Shown here in pieces: positions 42,158-50,068 of a DNA stretch of 64,000 nt. The notes under the pieces were generated by a model. It was not told where the DNA came from and ran no database searches. It worked only from the letters and a program-made list of their open reading frames with translations. The stretch is from JAFLCM01 sp046154665 (GTDB taxonomy: Bacteria; Planctomycetota; Phycisphaerae; Phycisphaerales; UBA1924), in the NCBI GenBank assembly GCA_046154665.1, contig JBJXFG010000017.1, forward strand, positions 1 through 64,000, in the 5' to 3' direction. A program made the position numbers and the translations under genes. The stretch's first letter is position 1. Every line of letters starts with the position of its first letter.

Positions 42158-45100
42158 ATGAAACTCGCACAGACTCTCAAGCACCTGGCGCCGATGGGCC
42201 TGTTGGCCGCGGCGTCGGTCGTCCTCGCGGCCACGCCGACGATGGACGGCACCCGTGACGCGTCGTATGGCCTCACGCCTCTGACCAGCCAGAAGGCCAG
42301 CGTCATCGACATCACGCTGGGCACGCTGACCGCCAGCGGTCAGTCGAACCAGTCGAACCTGGGCGGCGTGGTCACGTTCGCCGGCAGCACGTTTACCTAC
42401 CCCGCCCCGGATTCGGACCCCGCGCTGGTGACCACCGGCGTCGAGTTCGCGGTCGATCTCTCTGAGATTCAGTGGGACGGCTCGAGCCCGATCCGCATCG
42501 CGGGCTGGCAGATCCGCGACGGTACCGGCAACACGGTGAGCAACCAGGTGTTTGGCGGCCTGCCCGCCAACACCGGCAACGTCGGTGCTCCGACCACCAC
42601 CAACTGGAACTCGATCACCGGTGACCAGTTCGTCACCATCCCCGCGGGCGCAATCAACACCGCCGCGACCGTCGACGGCACCAAGGACGCGAGCTACCCC
42701 GCGGCCCTGTTCGTCAACACCCTCGCGTCGACGCTGGGCAACACCACCACGGCTTCGCAGAACAACGCCAACGGCACCGAGTTGTGCGCGGTCTACGGCT
42801 ACCGGTCGGCGACCCGCCTGTATGTGATCGTGACGGGCAACCTCCGCACGCAGTTTGACAAGGTCGTGCTGTGGGTGGACTGCAAGGCCGGCGGCCAGAA
42901 CATCGTCCGCGCCGATAACGCGGGCATCGACTTCGGCGTCATCAACGCCCATGCCGGCATGACCTTCGACAACTCGCCCACCGTCCTTGAGCCCGACTAT
43001 TTCATCAACTACACCGGCGGCTCCGGCGGCGACCACTACATGAACTACGCCACGCTGCCCACCGGCGGCAGCGGCGCCGGCGGCTACACCCGCGGCGACA
43101 AGAACACGCCCCCCGGCGAGTTCCGCATCCTGTCGTTCCCCGGCCAGCCCACCACCAACGGTCAGTCGCCCCCACCCAACGGCGGCCGCATGGAGGCCGC
43201 CAGCAACAACTCGAACCTCGGCGGCATCGCCGGCGCGATCGTCCAGCCCAACCCCTGGACTGTTCCCCCGGGCACGAACCCCGGCACCGTGAACACCGGC
43301 GCTGAGATCAGGATTCCCCTCGCCGAGACCGGCTGGACCGCCGGTACCACCAGCGTTCGGCTGGGCGGGTTCATCGTCGGCTTCAACTGGGACTTCCTCT
43401 CGAACCAAGTGGTCGGCGGCGTCCCGGCGACCCAGGACAACTACGGGTTCCCGGCCAACGGCGTTGACTTCTCTTCGCCCCTCAACGCTGGCAACCAGTT
43501 CGTCACGCTCACCGTCCCCGGCACGCTCGCGACTCGCACCATCGTCCTCGACGGCACGCGTGACGCCGGTCAGTACTCGCTCGGCTGGATCAACAACGTC
43601 CCGGCTAACTCGGGCAACCCCACCGGCTTCGGCGACAGCACCTCGGGCACCGTCGATCAGTCCAACGGTTCAGAACTGAACAACGTCTTTGTGTCGTTCG
43701 GCCTCGACCCCGCCAACGCCAACGCCCCGACCATGTGGATTTTCGCGGGCGGCAACCTGCACGACAACAACAAGCTCTGCTTCTTCGTTGACGCCAAGGC
43801 CGGCGGGCAGAACCAGTTCGTCGCCGGCAACCCGACCTTTGGCATCAACCGCCTCGGGCCCGACACCAACGGCCCCGGCCTGAAGTGGGACGCGGGCTTT
43901 GAGCCCGACTACATGGTCGCCTACGCCGCCGGCCTCAGCAGCGGCACCCCGATCCACAGCCTGTTCGCGTCCACTCTGCCCACCACCGGCGGCGGCATCG
44001 GCGGCGAGGCCGCCAGCGCCACCAAGGCCGGCGTCACCCCCGTCCTCACCGGCACCTACCGCGCCCGCAACGGCTTCGGCAACAACACCGACGCGACCGT
44101 CGCCCGCGCCAATGGCAGCGAGCTCAACAACATCTACGCCCAGAGGGGCATCAGCCCGGTCGACGGCTCCGACCTTCTGTACCTCTTCATCGGCGGCAAC
44201 CTCGAGACCAACGCGAACAAGCTCGAGATCTTCGCTGACGTCACCGCCAACACCGGCCAGAACACCCTGATCTATGACGACCCGGCCAACGGCTACACAG
44301 GCAACCCGGACGTTGACTTCTTCGCGCTCAACCGCATGGGCGGCCCCTTCACGCCGACCACCGGCCCGGTGCAGCCCGGCCTCACCTTCGACTCCGGCTT
44401 CACCGCTGACTACTACTGGACGATCAACACCAGCGGAGTGAATGCCGCCGGCACCAGCGCCAGCATCTTCGGCAACTACGCCCGCCTGAAGGGCGTCAAC
44501 GGGCCGGCCGATGACGGCATCGACCGCTACCTCGGCACCACCACCACCGGCAACTTCGGGGCCCTCGACGGCGGCGACCTGCTGACCAACGAGCTCACCC
44601 TCATCACCATCGACAACTCGAACCTCGGCGGCGTGGCTGGCGGGGCCAACGCCTTCTTCACCCCGACCACCGACCCCGCCACCGTCAATAAGGGCATCGA
44701 GATCGGCATCCCGATCGCCGATCTCGCCCCGTGGAACGGCACCACCGGCTCGATCAAGATGATGCTCTTCGTCAACGGGCAGGCCCACGATTTCGCCTCG
44801 AACCAGGTGCTGGGCCCCTACTGCGGCAACGACCTGGGCGAACCCCGCAACATCAACTTCACCACCATCCCCGGCAACCAGTTCTTCGAGCTGGTCTACA
44901 ACGCCGGCACCCAGACCTACACCAACGCCGTCGCGCAGATCGCCGTCTGCACGCCTCCCCCGCCCCCCTCGTGCAAGGGCGACCTGAACAACGACGGCCT
45001 GCGCAACACCGCCGACCTGACCGGCTTCCTTGGCGCCTTCGGCTCGACCGTTCCGCCGCAGAACCCCAACGCCGACTTCAACAACGACGGCTTTGTGAAC

Positions 45101-45160
45101 ACGCAGGACCTGACCTCGTTCCTGGGTGTGTTCGGCGTGCCCTGCCCGCCGGCTCCCTGA
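42158..45160 (+). CDS. Large exported repeat protein with dockerin-like tail
   Basis: The protein is 1000 residues. After a signal peptide (LAPMGLLAAASVVLA) there are three or four related modules of about 250 residues. Each begins DGT[RK]DASY or DGTRDAG and contains N-G-[ST]-EL, a LY-[VL]-[FI]-GNL line (e.g. LYLFIGGNLETN, MWIFAGGNLHDN), then a KAGGQN segment and a 'SNLGG' phrase. This points to a duplicated beta-sandwich domain. The C-terminus has two calcium-loop repeats, GDLNNDGLRNTADLTGFLGA and ADFNNDGFVNTQDLTSFLGV. No enzyme motif is seen. It follows the LacI-operator gene and has its own terminator. The role is perhaps matrix or adhesin, as inference only. Confidence 0.8.
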   Translation: MKLAQTLKHLAPMGLLAAASVVLAATPTMDGTRDASYGLTPLTSQKASVIDITLGTLTASGQSNQSNLGGVVTFAGSTFTYPAPDSDPALVTTGVEFAVDLSEIQWDGSSPIRIAGWQIRDGTGNTVSNQVFGGLPANTGNVGAPTTTNWNSITGDQFVTIPAGAINTAATVDGTKDASYPAALFVNTLASTLGNTTTASQNNANGTELCAVYGYRSATRLYVIVTGNLRTQFDKVVLWVDCKAGGQNIVRADNAGIDFGVINAHAGMTFDNSPTVLEPDYFINYTGGSGGDHYMNYATLPTGGSGAGGYTRGDKNTPPGEFRILSFPGQPTTNGQSPPPNGGRMEAASNNSNLGGIAGAIVQPNPWTVPPGTNPGTVNTGAEIRIPLAETGWTAGTTSVRLGGFIVGFNWDFLSNQVVGGVPATQDNYGFPANGVDFSSPLNAGNQFVTLTVPGTLATRTIVLDGTRDAGQYSLGWINNVPANSGNPTGFGDSTSGTVDQSNGSELNNVFVSFGLDPANANAPTMWIFAGGNLHDNNKLCFFVDAKAGGQNQFVAGNPTFGINRLGPDTNGPGLKWDAGFEPDYMVAYAAGLSSGTPIHSLFASTLPTTGGGIGGEAASATKAGVTPVLTGTYRARNGFGNNTDATVARANGSELNNIYAQRGISPVDGSDLLYLFIGGNLETNANKLEIFADVTANTGQNTLIYDDPANGYTGNPDVDFFALNRMGGPFTPTTGPVQPGLTFDSGFTADYYWTINTSGVNAAGTSASIFGNYARLKGVNGPADDGIDRYLGTTTTGNFGALDGGDLLTNELTLITIDNSNLGGVAGGANAFFTPTTDPATVNKGIEIGIPIADLAPWNGTTGSIKMMLFVNGQAHDFASNQVLGPYCGNDLGEPRNINFTTIPGNQFFELVYNAGTQTYTNAVAQIAVCTPPPPPSCKGDLNNDGLRNTADLTGFLGAFGSTVPPQNPNADFNNDGFVNTQDLTSFLGVFGVPCPPAP

Positions 45161-45203
45161 TGCACGGCCTTGACGGACTCTGATTGAGTGAGTGAATCCC
45201 ACG

Positions 45204-45233
45204 CCCCGCGGAGTGAACCTCCGCGGGGTTTTT
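45204..45233 (+). terminator. Rho-independent terminator
   Basis: The stem is CCCCGCGGAG / CTCCGCGGGG, followed by TTTTT. It ends the large repeat protein gene. Confidence 0.88.
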
Positions 45234-45282
45234 CTTTGGTTGTGGCGGCACAGGGTTCGATTCGCTTCAACGCAAAGCTCCA

Positions 45283-45385
45283 CGCCGCCCGGAGGGCGCT
45301 CGAACTTTGCCAGGGGCGCGGCTCGCGCAGCGAGCAAGCCCCTGGAATCCGCCCCTTCGCGCCCCGCCCGGAGGGCGGACGAACC
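45283..45385. repeat. REP element on the left of the RAYT gene
   Basis: The core 45305-45345 (41 bases) begins CTTTGCCAGGGGCGCGGCTC and is itself a hairpin (CCAGGGGC...GCCCCTGG around GCTCGC-GCA-GCGAGC). It is the exact reverse complement of 45940-45980. Flanking palindromes GCCCGGAGGGC occur on both sides. Confidence 0.85.
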
Positions 45386-45405
45386 GGTGGTCATGCAATC
45401 ACGCT

Positions 45406-45867
45406 TCACCCCTCATCCTGAAACACCAAAGCGGAATCTGGATTCATCCCGTGCTTCTCCAACAGAAACAAGAACTCCGACTCGAACGAGACGCTCTCGT
45501 GGTGCTTCCTCTGTCGCTGGATGTACTTCACGACCTTCTCGGTCATCGAGTTGCTGACGCTGAACGCGCCGTACCCCGCCTGCCACGCGAACAGCGCCCG
45601 GTCGGGGAACGACTCATGCACCCACTTTGACGAGCGTGACTTGGCGTGCCGCACCAGATCAGACACCGTGAGATCGGCCCGAACGCGCACCAGCAGGTGA
45701 ACGTGATCGGCGACGCCGCCGATCTCGATCGGTGTGCATTCGAGGTCGCGGACGATGCCGCCGAGGAAGGCGTGAAGGCGCGGCTCGAGTTCAGCGTCGA
45801 TCAAGGGCCGCCGGTGCTTGGTTGACCAGACCAGGTGGCAGTGGAGTTGGGTCCAGGCGCTGGGCAT
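45406..45867 (-). CDS. REP-associated tyrosine transposase (RAYT, IS200/IS605-like)
   Basis: The protein is 153 residues. This single-strand transposase of the Y1 HUH class shows the N-terminal LHCHLVWSTKHRRPLID, the HUH motif DHVHLLVRV, and the catalytic Tyr within EKVVKYIQRQRKHH. The last residues (FQDEG) vary. It lies between two copies of a palindromic REP sequence in inverted orientation, as RAYTs do. RAYTs recognise and are thought to spread REP hairpins rather than move themselves. It appears complete. Confidence 0.88.
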   Translation of the reverse strand: MPSAWTQLHCHLVWSTKHRRPLIDAELEPRLHAFLGGIVRDLECTPIEIGGVADHVHLLVRVRADLTVSDLVRHAKSRSSKWVHESFPDRALFAWQAGYGAFSVSNSMTEKVVKYIQRQRKHHESVSFESEFLFLLEKHGMNPDSALVFQDEG

Positions 45868-45912
45868 TGGCGGCGGTTGTGTGGTGCTGTCGATCGAACG
45901 CTCGCCCGCCCT

Positions 45913-46005
45913 CCGGGCGGTGTGAATAAAACCAGCCTACCAGGGGCTTGCTCGCTGCGCGAGCCGCGCCCCTGGCAAAGATCGATGCGCCCTCCGGGCG
46001 AAGAG
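45913..46005. repeat. REP element on the right of the RAYT gene
   Basis: 45940-45980 is the perfect reverse complement of 45305-45345, again with GCCCTCCGGGCG palindromes outside (45990-46000) and inside (45907-45920). Confidence 0.85.
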
Positions 46006-46022
46006 CGGACTCTCCGCGCCGG

Positions 46023-46541
46023 TCAGAGACCGGTGCCACCAGGGCCGGTGCCGCCAGGGCCGGTGCCGCCGCGGAGCGTCTTGATCGCGTACACCACCGC
46101 GATGACCGCGACGCCGATGAGCATCGCCAGCGGGCCGGCGAGGAAGCCGATGGTGACCACCAGCACCGCCGCGGCCGCGACCAGCGCCACATTCGAGCGA
46201 GTGCGGGTCGAGACGCCCGCTTTGCCGTCGGCCTCGCGCTGGGCGATGTCGCGGGCGATGTCGTCGGCGGGCTCGCCCACGTCGACTTCGTTCCAGTCGA
46301 TGTCGACGGATTCGGAGCGGCGGTTTTCGAGCAGGCGCTGGGCGGTGATGAAGTCGCCGGCGCGCACCATCACCGCGATGGGGTTGAACGACGACGCGCC
46401 GAAGATGCCCAGCGCGGCGCTGTTGGCCTGGCGGGTGACGCACTCGACCCCGCCGGAGCGGAGGACTTCGCACAGCAGCCCGGCGTCGAGTTCGTTGGGG
46501 CGCGTGGTGAGTTCGACGAGTTGGTTTTCTGGATCGGTCAT
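46023..46541 (-). CDS. DUF2007-like small membrane protein
   Basis: The protein is 172 residues. The N-terminal half has the DUF2007 pattern (LVELTTRPNELDAGLLCEVL, VMVRAGDFITAQRLLE). A charged linker and one or two C-terminal membrane helices follow (VALVAAAAVLVVTIGFLAGP, LIGVAVIAVVYAI). The last residues GGTGPGGTGPGGTG come from a 9-bp tandem repeat (about 46023-46065) that abuts the REP region. It is upstream of nothing but downstream of sppA on the same strand (6 bases), so the two are probably cotranscribed. The function is unknown. Confidence 0.72.
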   Translation of the reverse strand: MTDPENQLVELTTRPNELDAGLLCEVLRSGGVECVTRQANSAALGIFGASSFNPIAVMVRAGDFITAQRLLENRRSESVDIDWNEVDVGEPADDIARDIAQREADGKAGVSTRTRSNVALVAAAAVLVVTIGFLAGPLAMLIGVAVIAVVYAIKTLRGGTGPGGTGPGGTGL

Positions 46542-46547
46542 GCGGGA

Positions 46548-47594
46548 TCAGCGCCCTGCGCCGGCGGGAAAGTCCGGCGTCCAGAGATACATGAATCGGC
46601 CGTGCGCCTGGGCCGGGCCTAGCGCTGCCCCGGCGTCGATCACATCGACATCGACCCGCGTGCCCATCGACGGCGCGGGCACGCCCGAGGCGGCGGCGTA
46701 GGGTGACATCGGACGAGCGCCCGAGGCGTGGTACTTCACCAGCCGGGCCTTCTCGACGCCAGCGAGCGACTTGGCTTTGTCGAAGGCCTCGCGCACGCCG
46801 CCGAGTTCGTCGATCAGTCCCGCGGCGAGGGCGGCCTTGCCGGTGACGACGCGCCCGTCGGTCATTTCGTCAAGCCGTGCGGAGGAAGCAAGGGCGGGGC
46901 GACGCTCGCTCACCAGGCCTCGGAAACTCGCGTAGAAATCGTCCACCATCGCCTGGAGGATGGCGTAGTGCTCATCGCGCGGCGGGGCGAAGGGGTTGGC
47001 GACGTCTTTGTTCTTCGCGCTCGTGACAGCGCGGCCCTCGACGCCGATCATGCCCATCCCGCGCGAGAAGTTGAATGTCTGGAAGATCACGCCGATAGAG
47101 CCGGTGATGGTGGACTCCTGGGCGATGAGATGATCGGCGGCGAGGGCGATGAAGTACCCGCCGCTGGCGGCGACTTCGCCCATCGAGACGATGATGGGCT
47201 TGCCGGTCTTCTCGCGGAAGCGGCGCAGCTCGCGGTACATCGTTTCGCTGGCGGCGACGGTGCCGCCGGGCGAGTTGACGCGGAGGACGATGGCGCGGAC
47301 GCGGTCGTCCTTTTCGGCGCGTTCGAGGTTGGCGACGAGGCGGTCGACGCTGTTGCCCGCGCCCCCGAGCAGGCCGGCGGGTGCTTCGCCGAATCCGATG
47401 GGGCCTTCGATGTCGATGAGCGCGACTTTCGGAGAGAAGGTGCCCAGGGCCTTGTCGCGGATGACGTCGGTCTCGCCGAGGCGCTCGGGCTGGGGGGCGA
47501 GGTCGATGGTGAGTTTGGTGGGCAGGCAGCCGGCAGCGGTCAACGCGATCAAGGCGGCGACAACGGCGTAGGGCGTGCTTCGGCGTCGGTGCAT
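46548..47594 (-). CDS. sppA: Signal peptide peptidase SppA (lipoprotein)
   Basis: The protein is 348 residues. The N-terminus has a lipobox (ALIALTAAGC), so it is a membrane-anchored lipoprotein rather than the usual transmembrane form. The S49 peptidase core shows VALIDIEGPI, RVNSPGGTVAASE, MGEVAASGGYFIALAAD, TITGSIGVIFQ with the catalytic Ser, and DGRVVTGKAALAAGLIDELG with the catalytic Lys. It degrades leftover signal peptides. The start at 47594 begins the lipoprotein signal. It is divergent from infA, with a 330-base gap. Confidence 0.9.
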   Translation of the reverse strand: MHRRRSTPYAVVAALIALTAAGCLPTKLTIDLAPQPERLGETDVIRDKALGTFSPKVALIDIEGPIGFGEAPAGLLGGAGNSVDRLVANLERAEKDDRVRAIVLRVNSPGGTVAASETMYRELRRFREKTGKPIIVSMGEVAASGGYFIALAADHLIAQESTITGSIGVIFQTFNFSRGMGMIGVEGRAVTSAKNKDVANPFAPPRDEHYAILQAMVDDFYASFRGLVSERRPALASSARLDEMTDGRVVTGKAALAAGLIDELGGVREAFDKAKSLAGVEKARLVKYHASGARPMSPYAAASGVPAPSMGTRVDVDVIDAGAALGPAQAHGRFMYLWTPDFPAGAGR

Positions 47595-47868
47595 CGCGGC
47601 ATCGTATGGGGTGCCTCTTTGGCCTGGGTCACGTTCACGCCGTTTCCATCTGGTCGTGTGACGCTCTGCAAACGCGGCATGTGCGGAACGGGTATCATCG
47701 CCCGTCCGGTTGCGGACTCCGGGGGACAGCGTGCGACCTGACTCCGAGGACGCGCGTGGCCAACCTCCCGCCGTTCCGGATGCTCCGGCTGGCTTGCCGA
47801 CTCGTTCGGCGTGCCCGTTCCCCCTTGCCGGCAACCCCGCGCCCTCGTCCCCGCCTTGCACCGCACCT

Positions 47869-47924
47869 CACCCCTCTCCCCTCTCCCCTCTCCCCCGTCC
47901 CTCCGCCCCGACTGGTTCCCGCGC
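47869..47924. repeat. Tandem CCTCTCC repeat before infA
   Basis: CCCCTCTCC-type units run to about 47910, some 14 bases before the infA ATG. The rest of the 47595-47868 gap shows a TATCAT at about 47693 and nothing else of note. Confidence 0.7.
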
Positions 47925-48143
47925 ATGCCCAAACAGGAAGACAAGTTCACGATGGACGCCGAGGTGCTGGACGCCCTCCCCAACGCCATGTTCCGGGTGA
48001 AACTCCCGAATCAGGTGGAGGTGCTGGCGTACGTTTCGGGGAAGATGCGGCAGAACTACATCCGCATCCTGCCGGGGGACCGGGTGACCGTCGAGATCAG
48101 CCCGTACGACCTGTCGAAGGCGCGGATTACGTACCGGCACTGA
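47925..48143 (+). CDS. infA: Translation initiation factor IF-1
   Basis: The protein is 72 residues, the standard IF-1 length. It has the S1-like OB fold: DAEVLDALPNAMFRVKLPN, VLAYVSGKMRQNYIRILPGD and RVTVEISPYDLSKARITYRH. The start at 47925 gives the family N-terminus; the upstream frame runs through a Pro-rich repeat. It leads towards the alpha ribosomal operon 440 bases later, the usual gene order. Confidence 0.95.
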   Translation: MPKQEDKFTMDAEVLDALPNAMFRVKLPNQVEVLAYVSGKMRQNYIRILPGDRVTVEISPYDLSKARITYRH

Positions 48144-48582
48144 CGGTGGGGTTTGCCGGGGCGAGAGTCTCGATTCGGGAGTCGGGAGTCGGATTTCGGG
48201 AGTCGGGGAGAATCACGGCTCGGGCGTTGGGTGCCGAAGTTCGGATTCGCCCTTGCGCTCGGTGTGGGCTTAACCTCGGAGCCCGGGCCCCGAACGCGCG
48301 GCGAGATTGGTTTGGGTTCAGTCAGGTATTTGGCTTCATCGGGTGAGGTTGCATTCTCTGCGCCAGCCCGGTACACTCGTCGATCCGCCCCGGACCGAGG
48401 GTCTCGCTCTCGTCGCCTGGGTGTGGAATCCGTTGATGAAACCGGTTGACGGGCGCTCGCCCGCCGGATCGGCCCGCTCAGGTGGGAGCGTGCCGGGTTG
48501 GTCATCGACGGTTCACGGAAGGCTCGCCACACGCAACTATTGAGGCTCGGCGCTTTGCGTCGTGCCCCACGGGATGACTGTC
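48144..48582. other. Leader of the alpha ribosomal operon
   Basis: This gap contains another GGGAGTCGGGAGTC tandem repeat near 48177-48205 and the promoter at 48349-48377, followed by a 200-base leader. I see no gene. Confidence 0.5.
48349..48377 (+). promoter_or_regulatory. Promoter of the rpmJ-rpsM-rpsK-rpoA-rplQ operon
   Basis: TTGCAT (48349-48354), a 17-base spacer and TACACT (48372-48377). It lies about 205 bases before rpmJ. Confidence 0.65.
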
Positions 48583-48699
48583 ATGAAGGTTCGCTCCAGC
48601 ATCAAGCCAATCTGCGGTTCTTGCAAAGTGGTCCGTCGCAAGGGCAAGGTCCGCGTGATCTGCAAGTCCGACCCCAAGCACAAGCAGGTGCAGGGCTGA
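48583..48699 (+). CDS. rpmJ: Ribosomal protein bL36
   Basis: The protein is 38 residues: MKVRSSIKPICGSCKVVRRK, then GKVRVICKSDPKHKQVQG. The zinc ligands Cys11, Cys14, Cys27 and the His at 32 follow the bL36 pattern. It precedes rpsM, the standard neighbour. A start nine bases earlier (MTV) is possible. The gene is short but unmistakable. Confidence 0.95.
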   Translation: MKVRSSIKPICGSCKVVRRKGKVRVICKSDPKHKQVQG

Positions 48700-48834
48700 G
48701 GCTTGTGGTACCTCGGCTCTCTGCGCCGAGTCTTCCTACCTCACCTTCCACCGTTTCGCGTGAAGCCAGAAAAATCCCGAGAGATCGTGCCGTTGAACGG
48801 TGCAACACCCTCTCGCTGACCCTTGGAGTTTTCC

Positions 48835-49212
48835 ATGCCCCGTATCGTCGGCGTTGACATCCCGGACAAGAAGCCCATCCGCTACTCCCTGCGGTACATC
48901 CACGGCGTCGGGCCGACCAACGCCGACACCATCCTCGAGCGTTGCGGCATCGAGCCGATGAAGCGTGCGAGCGAGCTCACCGAGTCCGAGGTCGCGTCGA
49001 TCGCGGCGTTGATCGACGCCGAGTATCTGGTCGAGGGCGCTCTGCGGCGTCAGATCGGCCAGAACGTGCAGCGGTTGAAGGACATCCGTTCGTACCGCGG
49101 CGACCGTCACCGCAAGGGCCTGCCGGTCCGCGGGCAGCGCACCCGCTCGAACGCCCGCACCCGCAAGGGCAAGAAGAAGACCGTCGCCGGCAAGAAGGGC
49201 GTGAAGGGGTAA
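48835..49212 (+). CDS. rpsM: Ribosomal protein uS13
   Basis: The protein is 125 residues. It lies at the head of the small subunit and contacts 16S rRNA and tRNA. Features are RIVGVDIPDKKPIRYSLRYI, HGVGPTNADTIL, RGLPVRGQRT-type motif GLPVRGQRTRSNARTRKG and a basic tail. TTGGAG lies 8 bases before the ATG. It is followed by rpsK after 111 bases containing a repeat. Confidence 0.95.
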   Translation: MPRIVGVDIPDKKPIRYSLRYIHGVGPTNADTILERCGIEPMKRASELTESEVASIAALIDAEYLVEGALRRQIGQNVQRLKDIRSYRGDRHRKGLPVRGQRTRSNARTRKGKKKTVAGKKGVKG

Positions 49213-49286
49213 AGCCCGGAGGCATCAGGCACTGGGCATCAGGCACCAGTGCAACGCCACTCTTCCCTGTCGTCCCCTGTCTTCCC

Positions 49287-49320
49287 GACTGCCCACTCCC
49301 CATTCCCCATTGCCCTTCCC
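49287..49320. repeat. Tandem CCCCATT repeat before rpsK
   Basis: Units CCCACTC, CCCATTC, CCCATTG and CCCTTCC run directly to the ATG at 49324. A ribosome-binding site is missing, as before exbB. Confidence 0.75.
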
Positions 49321-49323
49321 CCC

Positions 49324-49701
49324 ATGTCCAAGAAAACCAAGAAGATCCGCAAGAACGTCGTGCGTGGCATCGCCCACGTTCACGCCTCGTTCAACAACAC
49401 CATCGTGACCATCACCGACATCAACGGCGAGACCCTTTGCTGGGACTCGGCGGGCACGATGGGCTTCAAGGGCGCTCGCAAGAGCACCCCGTTCGCCGCC
49501 ACCCGCGCCGGTGAGAACTCCGGCAGCAAGGCCCGCAAGCTGGGCGTGATCGAGCTTGAAGTCCGCGTCCGCGGCGCCGGCTCGGGGCGTGAGTCCGCCA
49601 TCAACGGGCTGACCGCCTCGGGCATGAAGGTCACGGCGATCGAGGACCACACGCCGATCCCGCACAACGGCTGCCGCCCCCGCAAGCGTCGTCGCGTGTG
49701 A
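49324..49701 (+). CDS. rpsK: Ribosomal protein uS11
   Basis: The protein is 125 residues. It forms part of the platform of the small subunit. Features are VVRGIAHVHASFNNTIVTIT, GETLCWDSAGTMGFKGARKS, TPFAAT, and the end DHTPIPHNGCRPRKRRRV. The start gives the family N-terminus. The next gene is rpoA; rpsD, usually in between, is absent. Confidence 0.95.
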   Translation: MSKKTKKIRKNVVRGIAHVHASFNNTIVTITDINGETLCWDSAGTMGFKGARKSTPFAATRAGENSGSKARKLGVIELEVRVRGAGSGRESAINGLTASGMKVTAIEDHTPIPHNGCRPRKRRRV

Positions 49702-49707
49702 TTCCGG

Positions 49708-49807
49708 GTACGTCGGCTCTCCGAGCCGACTGCCTTGGTGCCTCGTTTTCGCTGGTGCTTTGTTTCTGTTTGAGACTCCGAAGAGTCGGCTCGGAGAGCC
49801 GACCTAC
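49708..49807. repeat. Inverted pair of SRLGEPTY-type palindromes before rpoA
   Basis: CGTCGGCTCTCCGAGCCGAC (49711-49730) and GAGTCGGCTCGGAGAGCCGA (49783 on) are copies of one palindrome (GTCGGCTC-GGA-GAGCCGAC) in opposite context, 50 bases apart. The rest of the gap to 50068 has no gene and ends in GGAG before rpoA. Confidence 0.8.
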
Positions 49808-50068
49808 CACGAACCCCGGAGACGGCTTCCGCCAACGCGCGGGACGCCGCTCCCCGGTCCACCGGATTCAGTTCCGCTGGATCGTTTGCCTCTTGAATCA
49901 AGCCCCGGGACCGACGGAAGCGCCCGGGCACGCTTCGGACAGAAGGGTTCTTCGCGGCGCCCGGCGGCACAGCGAAGGCCCGTGAACCGCAGCGTTTTCG
50001 TCCGGGAAGTCTGGGGTCTCTGCCCCGCTTTCCTCTCGAACACCGCCGGAACCATCGGAGCCTGAATC

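Noticed and set aside
45254..45270. GGGTTCGATTC as a tRNA T-arm
   Set aside because: The flanks do not pair into acceptor and anticodon arms; no tRNA gene was found in the window.
45305..45980. Classical insertion sequence with terminal inverted repeats
   Set aside because: The gene is a Y1 HUH transposase, which does not use terminal inverted repeats. The flanks are self-folding REP hairpins, so RAYT with REP is the better reading.
49702..50068. Hidden or frameshifted rpsD between rpsK and rpoA
   Set aside because: The 367-base gap is too short for uS4, and no S4 motif appears in any frame; it contains repeats.
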